Of a DNA stretch of 64,000 bases, positions 44,643-54,070 are shown piece after piece (position 1 is the first letter of the stretch; each line of letters starts with the position of its first letter). Made by a program: the position numbers and the translations under genes. This stretch comes from Antarcticibacterium arcticum. Lineage in GTDB: Bacteria > Bacteroidota > Bacteroidia > Flavobacteriales > Flavobacteriaceae. The notes below the pieces were generated by a model. The model did no database searches, had not been told where the DNA came from, and worked only from the letters and a program-made list of their open reading frames with translations. The DNA is taken from assembly GCF_007993795.1 (NCBI RefSeq), contig NZ_CP042476.1:372001-436000 (forward strand), in the 5' to 3' direction.

Positions 44643-45779
44643 ATGGAAAGTTTAAAAATTGTGCAGATTATTCAAAAACCCCAATTCCGTGGAGCCGAAC
44701 TTTTTGCTTATCAGCTTTCAAACCATTTAATAGCTCAGGGACATGAGGTTCTTCTGGTTTGTTTATATGAGGGTGATGTGGAATTACCTTTTAAAGGACC
44801 AATAATTAATTTACAGCGCCCCGAAAATAAAAGATTTTTCGACTTTTTCGGTTGGAAAAAATTTAGTAATATTATTGATAAATATCATCCCGATATTATT
44901 CAGGCGAATGCGGCAGATACACTCAAATTTGCAGCAAGTTCCAAATTCTTTTATAAAATCCCCATTCCAATTGTTTTCAGAAATGCTAATAAAATTGGGG
45001 ATTTTATGAGATTTCCCTTAAAAAAAATTATTAATAGTTTTTATTTATCTCAAGTTTCAATGGTACTTTCTGTTTCAAAATTGTGTAGAAAGGATTTTTT
45101 AAAAACCTTTAATATTTCTAAAGGCAAGGTTAAAACAATCGAAATAGGAGTAGAGAGAAATAATAGTCAGGAATGTAACCTGGATTTTAGTATTTTCGAA
45201 AATAAAAAAGTTCTCGTTCACGTAGGAAGTTTTGTAGCCGAAAAGAATCATCTTGGTTTAATACGAATCTTCTCACAGGTGTTAATCTCTCATCCCAATG
45301 CAGTCCTATTGCTTATTGGTAAAGGAATTTTGGTAGAAAATGTGAGGGAAAAAGTTTTGGAATATAAAATTTCTAAAAATGTATTTTTTCTTGATTACAG
45401 AGAGGATGTTATTCAAATTTTTAAAAAATCACATTGTCTTGTTCTTCCTAGTTTAATAGAGGGATTGCCGGGAGTAATCCTTGAAGCAATGTATAGTAAA
45501 TTACCCATTGTTTCTTATGATGTAGGTGGAATTTCTGAAATTATTAATCGTGATACTGGTTCTCTCGTAAAAAAGAATAACGAAGAGGAATTTGTGAATC
45601 AAGTAAATAGAATTTTAAATGAAAGGGATAATGAAAAAATACACAATGCATTTGAGTTAGTTAAAAGGAAATATAATAATGAACGTATTGCACAAAGATT
45701 TTCCAAAGCTTATTATAAACTAATTTTATCAAAAAAAGCTGAAAAGCAAGTTAAAATTGGTATGCAAGGGTATGTCTAA
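44643..45779 (+). CDS. GT4-family glycosyltransferase, tandem pair member 2
   Basis: The 378-residue GT-B enzyme is paralogous to its upstream neighbour: IVQIIQKPQFRGAELFAYQL, FVAEKNHLGLIRIF, LLLIGKGILVENV, and LIEGLPGVILEAMYSKLPIV with the catalytic E-x7-E. The 56-base gap and shared strand suggest one transcript. Donor and acceptor are unknown. Confidence 0.88.
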   Translation: MESLKIVQIIQKPQFRGAELFAYQLSNHLIAQGHEVLLVCLYEGDVELPFKGPIINLQRPENKRFFDFFGWKKFSNIIDKYHPDIIQANAADTLKFAASSKFFYKIPIPIVFRNANKIGDFMRFPLKKIINSFYLSQVSMVLSVSKLCRKDFLKTFNISKGKVKTIEIGVERNNSQECNLDFSIFENKKVLVHVGSFVAEKNHLGLIRIFSQVLISHPNAVLLLIGKGILVENVREKVLEYKISKNVFFLDYREDVIQIFKKSHCLVLPSLIEGLPGVILEAMYSKLPIVSYDVGGISEIINRDTGSLVKKNNEEEFVNQVNRILNERDNEKIHNAFELVKRKYNNERIAQRFSKAYYKLILSKKAEKQVKIGMQGYV

Positions 45780-45804
45780 ATTCCCCTTACATATAATTTC
45801 CCGT

Positions 45805-45812
45805 TAACTTTG
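45805..45812 (+). promoter_or_regulatory. TAACTTTG -7 box before the GT4 gene at 45886
   Basis: TAACTTTG fits TAnnTTTG and lies 73 bases before the ATG in a 106-base spacer. No matching TTTG -33 element is seen. Confidence 0.35.
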
Positions 45813-45885
45813 CCAAATTACTTGTTCCCCTCTAATAAAAAAGTAATTTTACCTAAAATTAAACATTCGGGAATACATTCTTTAT

Positions 45886-46998
45886 ATGCACAAAATTCGA
45901 ATTCTTCACATTATTAAATCTCTTGGTTGTGGCGGTGCTGAAATGTTGCTTCCGGAAACCATTAAACTTCATCACCAAAGATTTGAATTTCATGTGATAT
46001 ATTTTCTCCCATGGAAAAATCAAATGGTAGAAACCATAGAACAAGCGGGAGGGAAGGTTATTTGTTTTCCTGCTTCAAATAATATAAAATTGTTACAACA
46101 ATACCCTAAGGTGATAGAGTATTGCAAAAGCAATAAGATCAATTTAATTCATTGTCATTTACCCTGGTCTGGGTTTTTAGGTAGGATAGTACATTCAAAT
46201 ACTAAGATACCTGTTATTTATACAGAACATAATATACAGGAACGATATCATTTTGCAACAAAATTGCTTAATAAACTTAGTTTCAATTCTCAAAGTTTGG
46301 CTCTTGGTGTTTCAGGTGATGTGAGCCAATCGATATTAAATAATATAAAACCTAAAATTCCCGTCCAAACACTTTTAAATGGAGTTAATACTGCTCATTT
46401 TAAGCATGACCCCAAATTTAATAATGAGATTAGACAAAGTTATAATATTCCGGAAAATTCCGTTGTAATTGGTAACATAGCTGTATTCAGGGAACAAAAA
46501 GCAATTCCGGATTGGCTGCGGGCTTTTAAAGAAATTCTTAAAAATAATCCTGATGTTTATGGAATTTTAGTGGGCGCAGGACCTAAAGAAGAGGAAATAA
46601 AGGAGTTGGTAAAAAATCTTAATTTGGAGGAAAGGCTTATCCTTACCGGATTACAAACAAATACCATTGCATATTTTTCAGCAATGGATATTTTTATGAT
46701 GAGCTCTGCTTTTGAAGGTCTTCCTATTGCCTTGCTGGAGGCTATGAGTTCGGGGTGTGCCATTGTTTCAACTAGAGCCGGAGGTGTGGTGGAAGCGATT
46801 AGAGATGAAAAGGATGGATTGCTTTGCGAGGTTGGGGATTGGAAATGTTTAGCATTAAAATGTTCTTTGCTTATACAAGATAGTGGGAGGAGAGATAATT
46901 TTCAAAAAGCTGCCAGAGAGCGGGTAATTGAATCGTTTAGCTTAAATACCATGGTAGAAAAACTGGAAGAAAATTATCTAAAACTGGCAAATCCCTAG
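45886..46998 (+). CDS. GT4-family glycosyltransferase
   Basis: The 370-residue enzyme has the acceptor loop ILHIIKSLGCGGAEMLLPET, NGVNTAHF, the donor-side IAVFREQKAIPDWL and GILVGAGPKEEEI, and the E-x7-E motif FEGLPIALLEAMSSGCAIV. The GGAE start and the NGVNT motif place it in GT4. It is more distant from the tandem pair upstream. Confidence 0.9.
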   Translation: MHKIRILHIIKSLGCGGAEMLLPETIKLHHQRFEFHVIYFLPWKNQMVETIEQAGGKVICFPASNNIKLLQQYPKVIEYCKSNKINLIHCHLPWSGFLGRIVHSNTKIPVIYTEHNIQERYHFATKLLNKLSFNSQSLALGVSGDVSQSILNNIKPKIPVQTLLNGVNTAHFKHDPKFNNEIRQSYNIPENSVVIGNIAVFREQKAIPDWLRAFKEILKNNPDVYGILVGAGPKEEEIKELVKNLNLEERLILTGLQTNTIAYFSAMDIFMMSSAFEGLPIALLEAMSSGCAIVSTRAGGVVEAIRDEKDGLLCEVGDWKCLALKCSLLIQDSGRRDNFQKAARERVIESFSLNTMVEKLEENYLKLANP

Positions 46999-47086
46999 TA
47001 GCGTAATGTTAATATTTTTTATGACAAATTATTAACCTTAGAAGTATATTTTATATAGAATTAAATCAATTTATAGAAATAAATGT

Positions 47087-48034
47087 ATGCACATAAGACC
47101 TGCGATTTCATCGGATTTACCAAAAATAATTCAGGTTTTAAAAGCCAGTTTAGGAGAGGAGGATTTACCTTTATCTGAGGAAATTTGGAATTTTAAACAT
47201 GTTGAAAATCCTTTTGGTAAGTCCTTAATTCTTATTGCTGAAGATCGAGGACATATAGCCGGGGTGAGGGCATTTATGAAATGGGAATGGGTTTATAATG
47301 GTATTTCATATAAAACCTATAGGGCGGTTGATACCGCTACACATCCACAGTTTCAGGGGAGAGGGATATTTAAAAAACTTACCTTGGAAGCTTTGCGATT
47401 AGGAATGGATAATCTGGAGAATTTTGTGTTTAACACTCCCAATGATCAAAGCAGGCCCGGTTATTTAAAAATGGGATGGAAACAGGTTGGCAAGATCCAG
47501 GTGGCATTACATCCGGCATTTAATTCATTTTTGAAAATAAGCCCGGTCTCTTCTGTATATGAAATAAAAAAAACCAGCAGTCCTAATGAAATTGAGGATC
47601 TTTGCAGTAGGTGGAATGATAATAGAAGGAAGGATGGAAAATTATTTACTCCAAAATCTGCGGATTATCTTTCCTGGAGATTTGAAAACAATCCTTTGCA
47701 GCAATACGAGGTAGCATCAACCTCTAAATACTACCTTAGCGGCTATATTAAGAAAAGGAATATGGTAAAGGAACTTCGAATTGCTGAATGTATTTTTACA
47801 GATAAGGAGGATCTTAAATTAATTAAAAAGCTCATTCATAAATGGAGTTCCAAATTTGGTGCTCAAATAATCACTTATTCTCCTAAATTCCTTGATCTTG
47901 GCCCAATTTCCTACAAAGGCGCTCTGGGACCGATTTTAACTTTTAGGGAACTCGAATTGAGCCAAAGAGAGATCAATTTATTGCAACAGGAGAAAAATTG
48001 GAATTATAGCATTGGGGATCTAGAGCTGTTTTAA
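47087..48034 (+). CDS. GNAT-family acetyltransferase, locus copy B
   Basis: The 315-residue protein has the same plan as the gene at 42604: IRPAISSDLPKIIQVLKAS, NPFGKSLILIAEDRG, the acetyl-CoA loop ATHPQFQGRGIFKKL, and FNTPNDQSRPGYLKMGW. The C-terminal half is less conserved (FTPKSADYLSWRF is one clear block). It is only 2 bases from the Wzy-like gene and probably co-translated. It likely acylates a sugar of the polymer. Confidence 0.8.
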   Translation: MHIRPAISSDLPKIIQVLKASLGEEDLPLSEEIWNFKHVENPFGKSLILIAEDRGHIAGVRAFMKWEWVYNGISYKTYRAVDTATHPQFQGRGIFKKLTLEALRLGMDNLENFVFNTPNDQSRPGYLKMGWKQVGKIQVALHPAFNSFLKISPVSSVYEIKKTSSPNEIEDLCSRWNDNRRKDGKLFTPKSADYLSWRFENNPLQQYEVASTSKYYLSGYIKKRNMVKELRIAECIFTDKEDLKLIKKLIHKWSSKFGAQIITYSPKFLDLGPISYKGALGPILTFRELELSQREINLLQQEKNWNYSIGDLELF

Positions 48035-48036
48035 AA

Positions 48037-49242
48037 ATGATAGGAATTTTCTTTTTAATATTGTTTTTTTTCATATTAAATCAGGCTATTTTTAATGTTT
48101 TTGCCAAAAAGCACCGTTTTTTGGACAAAAACAAAATGAACCTGCTTTATTTATATCACATAGTTTTTTATGGGGTGTATCTTTGGTATGCGTATAATAA
48201 TCCATCAGATTCCAATAATTATTTTAGAGAAATATCTGCTCATACCGGTACGTGGTTTGAATTATGGGGTACAGATACCACCTTTATAAATTTTCTGGGT
48301 TATCCATTTTATAAACTGGGATTTAGTTATGAAATGCTAATGTTAACATTTGCATGGTTTGGATATTTAGGTTTCTTTTATGCTTATCTTTTTTTCAGGG
48401 AAAAAATACCGCTTAAAATTAAAGTCTTTAAAAGAATAGATCTCCTCACACTTATCTTATTTTTTCCTAACATGCATTTCTGGACAGCTTCCCTTGGAAA
48501 AGGCGCTCCAATTTTTCTTGGTTTAATGATGTTTACCTATGCAATAGCAAATCCCAAAGGAAGAATATATTTATTAATTCTAGGATCTTTAATTATCTTT
48601 TACATAAGGCCCCATGTGTTTATGTTCGTAGCCGTGGGAGCAGTATTAGGGTATATGAGTGGGAAGGAAAAAATAGCGTTCTGGAAAAAAGCGCTTGTAT
48701 ATATTACCATGATAGGAGCATTGGTGATGGTACAGGATCAAATTTTAGGAGTTATGGGCTTGCAGGATTCCGAAAATTTAATCGAGGATTTCCAGGCAGC
48801 GTCCTCCAAAAATGCCGGAGATTTAAGTCGGGCCGGTTCGGGGGTAGATATGTCTACTTATCCCTTACCTCTAAAACTATTTACTTTTTGGTTCCGACCA
48901 TTATTTATTGATGCCCCAAATATATTAGGGCTTATTACCTCTTTTGAAAATCTCCTATATTTATTATTATTTATGAAGATCCTTAAACGGGATTTTATCA
49001 AATTTATATTGGCTTCTCCAGCTCTGGTGAAAATGAGTCTTGTAATATTTTTATTGTCATCTTTTGCAATGACCTTTGTAATGTCTAACCTGGGGATTAT
49101 TATGCGGCAAAAATCGATGGTAATGTATTTTCTATTTTTTGTGATTTATTATTATTTGGCTCAGAAAAAGTATTTGAAGTTGTTGAAATTACAGAGGTTA
49201 AAAAAACGGTGGAATTTAGAAAACGAAATCGTTATTCCTTAA
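48037..49242 (+). CDS. Wzy-like polytopic membrane protein, copy 1
   Basis: The 401-residue protein has about ten membrane helices. It contains FPNMHFWTASLGKGAPIFLG, FYIRPHVFMFVAVG and TFWFRPLFIDAPNILG, all shared with the gene at 57322. I could not match it to a named family with certainty. The topology, a larger central loop with charged residues (about 240-275), and the position among transferases fit an O-antigen or capsule polymerase of the Wzy/EpsG kind, whose sequences are poorly conserved. Function is inferred. Confidence 0.65.
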   Translation: MIGIFFLILFFFILNQAIFNVFAKKHRFLDKNKMNLLYLYHIVFYGVYLWYAYNNPSDSNNYFREISAHTGTWFELWGTDTTFINFLGYPFYKLGFSYEMLMLTFAWFGYLGFFYAYLFFREKIPLKIKVFKRIDLLTLILFFPNMHFWTASLGKGAPIFLGLMMFTYAIANPKGRIYLLILGSLIIFYIRPHVFMFVAVGAVLGYMSGKEKIAFWKKALVYITMIGALVMVQDQILGVMGLQDSENLIEDFQAASSKNAGDLSRAGSGVDMSTYPLPLKLFTFWFRPLFIDAPNILGLITSFENLLYLLLFMKILKRDFIKFILASPALVKMSLVIFLLSSFAMTFVMSNLGIIMRQKSMVMYFLFFVIYYYLAQKKYLKLLKLQRLKKRWNLENEIVIP

Positions 49243-49296
49243 GCTTATTTTAATTAAAAACTAATCCAAACAATATTCCATTAAAAATTTAAAAAG

Positions 49297-50259
49297 ATGA
49301 ACCAAAGAGAAGGGGGCTTAGTTATTTCTTTAGATTTCGAACTTTTATGGGGAGTTTTTGATCAAATAAATTGGGAAGTACAAGAAGATTATTTTCTTAA
49401 CACCCGAAAGGTAATACCGCAGGTGTTAGATATCTTTAAAAATTTTAATATTCATGCAACCTGGGCAACAGTAGGTATGCTTTTTAATAAAAATTGGAAT
49501 GAGTGGGAAAGAAATAAACCGGCCAACCTTCCCGAATACTCAAATTCAGGTCTTTCAGCCTATCAATTTGGATCGGGAATTCATTCCAAGGGCACAGAAG
49601 ATATGTGTTTTGCTCCGCAGCTCATTAGTAAAATTGCCATTACTCCTGGCCAGGAAATTGCCACTCATACTTACTCCCATTATTATTGTCTTGAACCGGG
49701 CCAGCAAGCGGTCCAATTTAAGGAGGATTTGTTAAAAGCTATAGAACTTGCTAAAAAAATTAATATTTCACTTCAATCTCTCGTTTTCCCCAGAAATCAG
49801 TTAAAAAAAGAATATCTGGAAATTTGTTTTGAGTTGGGTATTTTAAATGTAAGATCTAATCCCCAATCCTGGTATTGGAAAGATGCAAAAAGTAATAACA
49901 TTGTAACGAAAATTAGTAGAACAGGAGATGCTTATTTAGATTTAGGTAAAAAATCTTATCCCTGGGAAGAGGTTATAAAAATACCCGGGTTACCTACACT
50001 TCAAATGGCAAGTCGATTTTTAAGACCTGTAGAAGAGAACAATGTACTAAGAGCTTTAAAATTGAAAAGGATTTTAAAAGAAATGGAAACAGCGGCTGGG
50101 AAAAAGGAAATTTATCATTTATGGTGGCACCCACATAATTTTGGAAATAATCCGGAAGAAAGTATGAAAGACCTTGAAATTATTTTGGAGCAATTTGTAT
50201 TACTTAGAAATAAGTTTGGTTTTCAATCCCTTAATATGGCGGAAGTAGGAGAACAGTGA
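49297..50259 (+). CDS. Polysaccharide deacetylase-like protein, copy 2
   Basis: The 320-residue protein begins GGLVISLDFELLWGVFDQ, a CE4-type first motif where DFE stands in place of the usual DDG. It has a histidine motif IATHTYSHYYCLEPG and LVFPRNQLKKEY; near the end YHLWWHPHNFG provides further His. It should deacetylate or otherwise hydrolyse a sugar substituent. No signal peptide is present. The variant first motif is known in some NodB-like proteins of polysaccharide loci. Confidence 0.82.
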   Translation: MNQREGGLVISLDFELLWGVFDQINWEVQEDYFLNTRKVIPQVLDIFKNFNIHATWATVGMLFNKNWNEWERNKPANLPEYSNSGLSAYQFGSGIHSKGTEDMCFAPQLISKIAITPGQEIATHTYSHYYCLEPGQQAVQFKEDLLKAIELAKKINISLQSLVFPRNQLKKEYLEICFELGILNVRSNPQSWYWKDAKSNNIVTKISRTGDAYLDLGKKSYPWEEVIKIPGLPTLQMASRFLRPVEENNVLRALKLKRILKEMETAAGKKEIYHLWWHPHNFGNNPEESMKDLEIILEQFVLLRNKFGFQSLNMAEVGEQ

Positions 50260-50301
50260 TCCTAGAAGAAATAAGTTATAAGGTCATCTTGTAAACTTCA
50301 T

Positions 50302-50309
50302 TATCTTTG
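50302..50309 (+). promoter_or_regulatory. TATCTTTG -7 box before the AsnB-like gene
   Basis: TATCTTTG matches TAnnTTTG and lies 22 bases before the ATG, but no good -33 element is seen 19 bases upstream. Confidence 0.4.
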
Positions 50310-50331
50310 CAACCAAAAAAATGTTTGATGT

Positions 50332-52233
50332 ATGTGTGGTATAAATGGATTATTATATAGAACGGAAATAGCGAAGGAAGATATTGATAAGACACTTTCA
50401 ACTATGAACCTCGAAATTTTTCATCGCGGACCGGACCAGGATGGATTCTTTACTCAATCGCATAGCACATTTAATGTAGGAATGGCTATGCGCCGCTTGT
50501 CCATTATTGATCTAAGTACCGGGAAACAACCGATTTATTCAGATGATAATAGTAAAGCCATAGTTTTTAATGGGGAGATATATAATTATTTAGAATTAAA
50601 AAATGGGTTAATTAAGGAAGGAGTTGTTTTTAAAACCACTTCAGATACTGAGGTTATTTTAAGATTGTACGAAAAATATGGAGTGAAATCCTTTGCAATG
50701 TTAGACGGAATGTTCGCCTTCAGTATTTATGATGATATCTTGAAGAAGATTTTTATTGCCCGCGATTTCTTTGGGGAAAAGCCTTTGTACTACACCCAGG
50801 ATAAACAAAAGCTATTGTGGGCATCCGAATTGAAATCTATAGTTTCTGTATTAAAGGAACAACCTGAAATATCAAAAACGGGATTAAATTTATACTTTCA
50901 ACTTACTTACATTCCTGCTCCTTTTACTATTTATGAAAATATCCATAAGTTGGAGGCAAACCATTTTATGGAAATAGATTGCGAAAACTTTTCGTTTAAA
51001 ATCCGTGAAATCAATCAGGATTTTAAAAAAGATCTTGATCCCAAAATTAATTTTGTCGACGCAAAAGGAAAAACTCATAATATGGTTATGGAAAGTGTAA
51101 AATCCAGATCTATAGCAGATGTTCCCTTAGGCACTTTTTTGTCAGGTGGCGTGGATTCTTCTATAGTTTCCCTGGCTCTTGCACAACAAACTCAGGGTAA
51201 AATAGATACCTTTTCTGTAGGTTTTGAAAAAAAGTCCTTTGATGAATCTGATAAATCCCGGATAGTTGCAAATCTTATTGATAGTAATCATCATGAATTT
51301 ATTATAAGTGTAGATGACCTAAAAACAAATATTGACAATATTCTTTTAAATTTCGATGAGCCTTTTGCAGATTCATCTTCCCTGCCTACTTACCTGGTTG
51401 CTCAAAAAACCCGGGAGCACGTGAAAGTAGCGTTAACCGGGGATGGGGGCGATGAAGTATTTGGCGGATATAATAAATATTATATGGGGAAGCTTAACAG
51501 GAAATATACCTCTATTATTCCCGAATCTTTCCATGGAAATTTAAAATCCCTCACCAATCCCTTTTTATCATCAAAAGATGATAAAAGAGGGAAACGGTTT
51601 AAAATAAAAAAATTAATTAATGCAATTAATTACGAGGATGATTTTTATTATAATATTGTTTCCCTCGCCTATCAACCTTTGGAATTAAATAACCTGTTTA
51701 AAAATAATCTTGTACGGGATAATAGTTTGAAATATTATAAAGATCAGGTGGGAAAAAATAATTCCTCGCTTACCGATTTTAGGAATATAGATAAAATAAT
51801 GAGCCTTGAAGGGGACATGCTGGTAAAAGTTGACAGAACGAGCATGTTAACATCCCTCGAAAGCCGGGCTCCTTTCCTCAATAAGTCCTTATGGAATTTC
51901 ACCTCACAATTACCCGAGGATTATTTGCTCCATGGGTGGAATAAAAAGTATATTTTAAAAGAAGCTTTTGAGAAGTATTTTCCAAAGGATTTTTTAAACA
52001 AATCCAAAAAAGGTTTTGGGGTACCGGTAGGGGATTGGTTAAGAGACCACCTTTCAAAGGAACTCAGATCATATATTGCACCTGCTTTTTTAATATCCCA
52101 GAATATCTTTCAAAAAGAAGAAATAACCAGGATCGTAAAACATCATTTATCTGGGAAAGAGGATAACACCTTCAGAGTATGGACATTTTTTTGTTTTCAA
52201 AAATGGTATACTAATATTTACTTGAAAGCTTAA
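50332..52233 (+). CDS. asnB: Glutamine-hydrolysing asparagine synthase-like amidotransferase
   Basis: The 633-residue enzyme has an N-terminal class II glutaminase domain starting MCGINGLLYR (Cys2 is the nucleophile after Met removal) with RRLSIIDLSTGKQPI and FNGEIYNY. The synthetase domain has the ATP pyrophosphatase loop LSGGVDSSIVSLAL near residue 270 and TGDGGDEVFGGY. It activates a carboxylate with ATP and amidates it. In a locus with two uronic-acid pathways, the likely target is a uronic acid rather than aspartate; this is inference from context. Confidence 0.88.
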   Translation: MCGINGLLYRTEIAKEDIDKTLSTMNLEIFHRGPDQDGFFTQSHSTFNVGMAMRRLSIIDLSTGKQPIYSDDNSKAIVFNGEIYNYLELKNGLIKEGVVFKTTSDTEVILRLYEKYGVKSFAMLDGMFAFSIYDDILKKIFIARDFFGEKPLYYTQDKQKLLWASELKSIVSVLKEQPEISKTGLNLYFQLTYIPAPFTIYENIHKLEANHFMEIDCENFSFKIREINQDFKKDLDPKINFVDAKGKTHNMVMESVKSRSIADVPLGTFLSGGVDSSIVSLALAQQTQGKIDTFSVGFEKKSFDESDKSRIVANLIDSNHHEFIISVDDLKTNIDNILLNFDEPFADSSSLPTYLVAQKTREHVKVALTGDGGDEVFGGYNKYYMGKLNRKYTSIIPESFHGNLKSLTNPFLSSKDDKRGKRFKIKKLINAINYEDDFYYNIVSLAYQPLELNNLFKNNLVRDNSLKYYKDQVGKNNSSLTDFRNIDKIMSLEGDMLVKVDRTSMLTSLESRAPFLNKSLWNFTSQLPEDYLLHGWNKKYILKEAFEKYFPKDFLNKSKKGFGVPVGDWLRDHLSKELRSYIAPAFLISQNIFQKEEITRIVKHHLSGKEDNTFRVWTFFCFQKWYTNIYLKA

Positions 52234-52264
52234 AAACTAAAGAATTTTATAATAATCCAATAAA

Positions 52265-53110
52265 TTGCGAAATTCTAAAATTACTTTAATAATTCCCACT
52301 TTCAACAGAGAATCCACGATAGTGAACTCTGTTAAAAGTATCAAAGCGCAAGATTTTGATAATTGGGAATTAATTGTTGTGGATGATGGATCTCAAGATG
52401 GAACTCGAAAAATATTGAAACCTTTTTTATCAGATAAGAGGATTCGATATTATTATCAGGAAAATCAGGGAGTATCTAGTGCTCGTAATACAGGTGCAAA
52501 TCTAGCTACAGGTGACTATTTAATTTTTTTAGACTCCGATGATGTTTTTTATCCGAATTTATTATCCACCCTTCAACAACATAAATATTTTAATTTTGAT
52601 ATAATTTGTTGGGAAGTGGTAAGAAAAATCGATCAGAAAGAAAGAATTGAAAGACCTGTTGTTTTAGATGGAACTTATAATAATATTAAAGCTATTTTTT
52701 TAGCGGGCAGTATTTGTTTTAAAAAAACTACGTTCTTTCGTGCAGGAGGTTATGATCCAAAAATGACTTTTTCCGAAAATTATGAGTTGGGAATAAGGGT
52801 GAGTCATCTTGAAAATTTAAAAATAAAATTAATTGAAACCCCTCTTTTAAAATATGAGGTGGAAACCTCAAAAAGAATTAGTAATTCGTTACCCAATAGG
52901 CTAAGCTCTCATATTTATCAATATAAGAAGCACAAAATTCTTTACGGACGAAATAAAAAAGCCGGTGCAGAAATGAAATACTTAATAGGATATGTATTAG
53001 AAAAATCCAACAAAAAATATGCTGCACTTCAGCATTATAAAAGTGCTTGGTTAACCTATCCATTAAACTTTAAAGCATTCATCAAGATATTAATATTAAA
53101 GAAATTTTAA
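52265..53110 (+). CDS. GT2-family glycosyltransferase
   Basis: The 281-residue GT-A enzyme starts from TTG 52265 with KITLIIPTFNRESTIVNSV, then VDDGSQDGTRKIL and FLDSDDVFYPNLL for donor and metal binding. The acceptor region is short. The gene converges with the - strand GT2 gene and overlaps it by 15 bases. Confidence 0.88.
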   Translation: MRNSKITLIIPTFNRESTIVNSVKSIKAQDFDNWELIVVDDGSQDGTRKILKPFLSDKRIRYYYQENQGVSSARNTGANLATGDYLIFLDSDDVFYPNLLSTLQQHKYFNFDIICWEVVRKIDQKERIERPVVLDGTYNNIKAIFLAGSICFKKTTFFRAGGYDPKMTFSENYELGIRVSHLENLKIKLIETPLLKYEVETSKRISNSLPNRLSSHIYQYKKHKILYGRNKKAGAEMKYLIGYVLEKSNKKYAALQHYKSAWLTYPLNFKAFIKILILKKF

Positions 53111-54070
53111 ATTAAAGAATTTTGTTTTAATATAATTCCAAACATTTTGAATAAATTGGAAAAAATTTAAATTGAGGAAATAAAAAACGGCAGCCATTTT
53201 AAAAGTGTTAGCTTTTTTATCTCTATAAAATTGCGACAATCTTTTGTTCCCCTGACTAAGATAAAATTCTTCCAATTTTGTGAAAGTCAAAATTTTAGAA
53301 AGATATTTCTGCTTTTTTTCTTTAAGAGACCACATTCCACCTTTATGAATTCTATAGGCAGAAGGAAAGATATTTTTCAAATATATTGCATCCCCAAAAT
53401 TACCTAGTAAAGATATTAAAAAGGTATCTACATTCATTACTTGAGTCATTTCAAGGGGAATCTCGTTAAACACTTTCTTAAAACAAGTAGTTGATAGAAG
53501 GGGGTGGAATTTCCCTTCCAATAATTGTGTACCGCTGATGTTTCCAATAGGTTGCAACTTCATCTGATAAGTTTGAAATAAGTTGCTATTATGATCCACG
53601 GTAATATAGGAATGATAATTCATAACCAAACGAAAGTTTGTTTTGAAAGAATTAATGTGCTTTTGCAATTTAAAAGGATCTCTCCACCTATCATCTCCTT
53701 CACAAAAAGCAATATATTTTCCTTGTGCCTTGTAGAAATTGTAAAAGGCATTAAAATTCCCTGTTGAGACTCCGTTTATTATAATTTTATTATCGGGATG
53801 GTGTAAAAATAATCTAATGTTTTCTGGATTTTTTTCAGCATAGTCCTTACAGATTTCTCTGGTTGTATCTGTTGAGTAATCCTCTCCAAGTAATATCTCA
53901 AAATCAAAATCAGTTTTTTGATATAAAATTGAATCCAAGCACTCCCTGATGTAATTTTCATGATTATAAGTTTGAACTAAAACCGAAACCAGGGGTGAAT
54001 ATGTAACTTTATTCGGAAATTCTTCGACCTCAAATTTCTGATATTTTTCTTTAAATTGATTAAAATTCAT
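53096..54070 (-). CDS. GT2-family glycosyltransferase, - strand
   Basis: The 324-residue GT-A enzyme has PLVSVLVQTYNHENYIRECL, ILLGEDYSTDTTREIC (E-D-Y in place of the usual DDGS) and AFCEGDDRWRDPFKL, with the metal-binding EGDD in place of DSDD. This is the subgroup common in Bacteroidota capsule loci. It is translationally coupled to the preceding acyltransferase gene by a TAATG overlap. The pair is the only - strand unit inside the main run of the locus. Confidence 0.88.
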   Translation of the reverse strand: MNFNQFKEKYQKFEVEEFPNKVTYSPLVSVLVQTYNHENYIRECLDSILYQKTDFDFEILLGEDYSTDTTREICKDYAEKNPENIRLFLHHPDNKIIINGVSTGNFNAFYNFYKAQGKYIAFCEGDDRWRDPFKLQKHINSFKTNFRLVMNYHSYITVDHNSNLFQTYQMKLQPIGNISGTQLLEGKFHPLLSTTCFKKVFNEIPLEMTQVMNVDTFLISLLGNFGDAIYLKNIFPSAYRIHKGGMWSLKEKKQKYLSKILTFTKLEEFYLSQGNKRLSQFYRDKKANTFKMAAVFYFLNLNFFQFIQNVWNYIKTKFFNLKFL

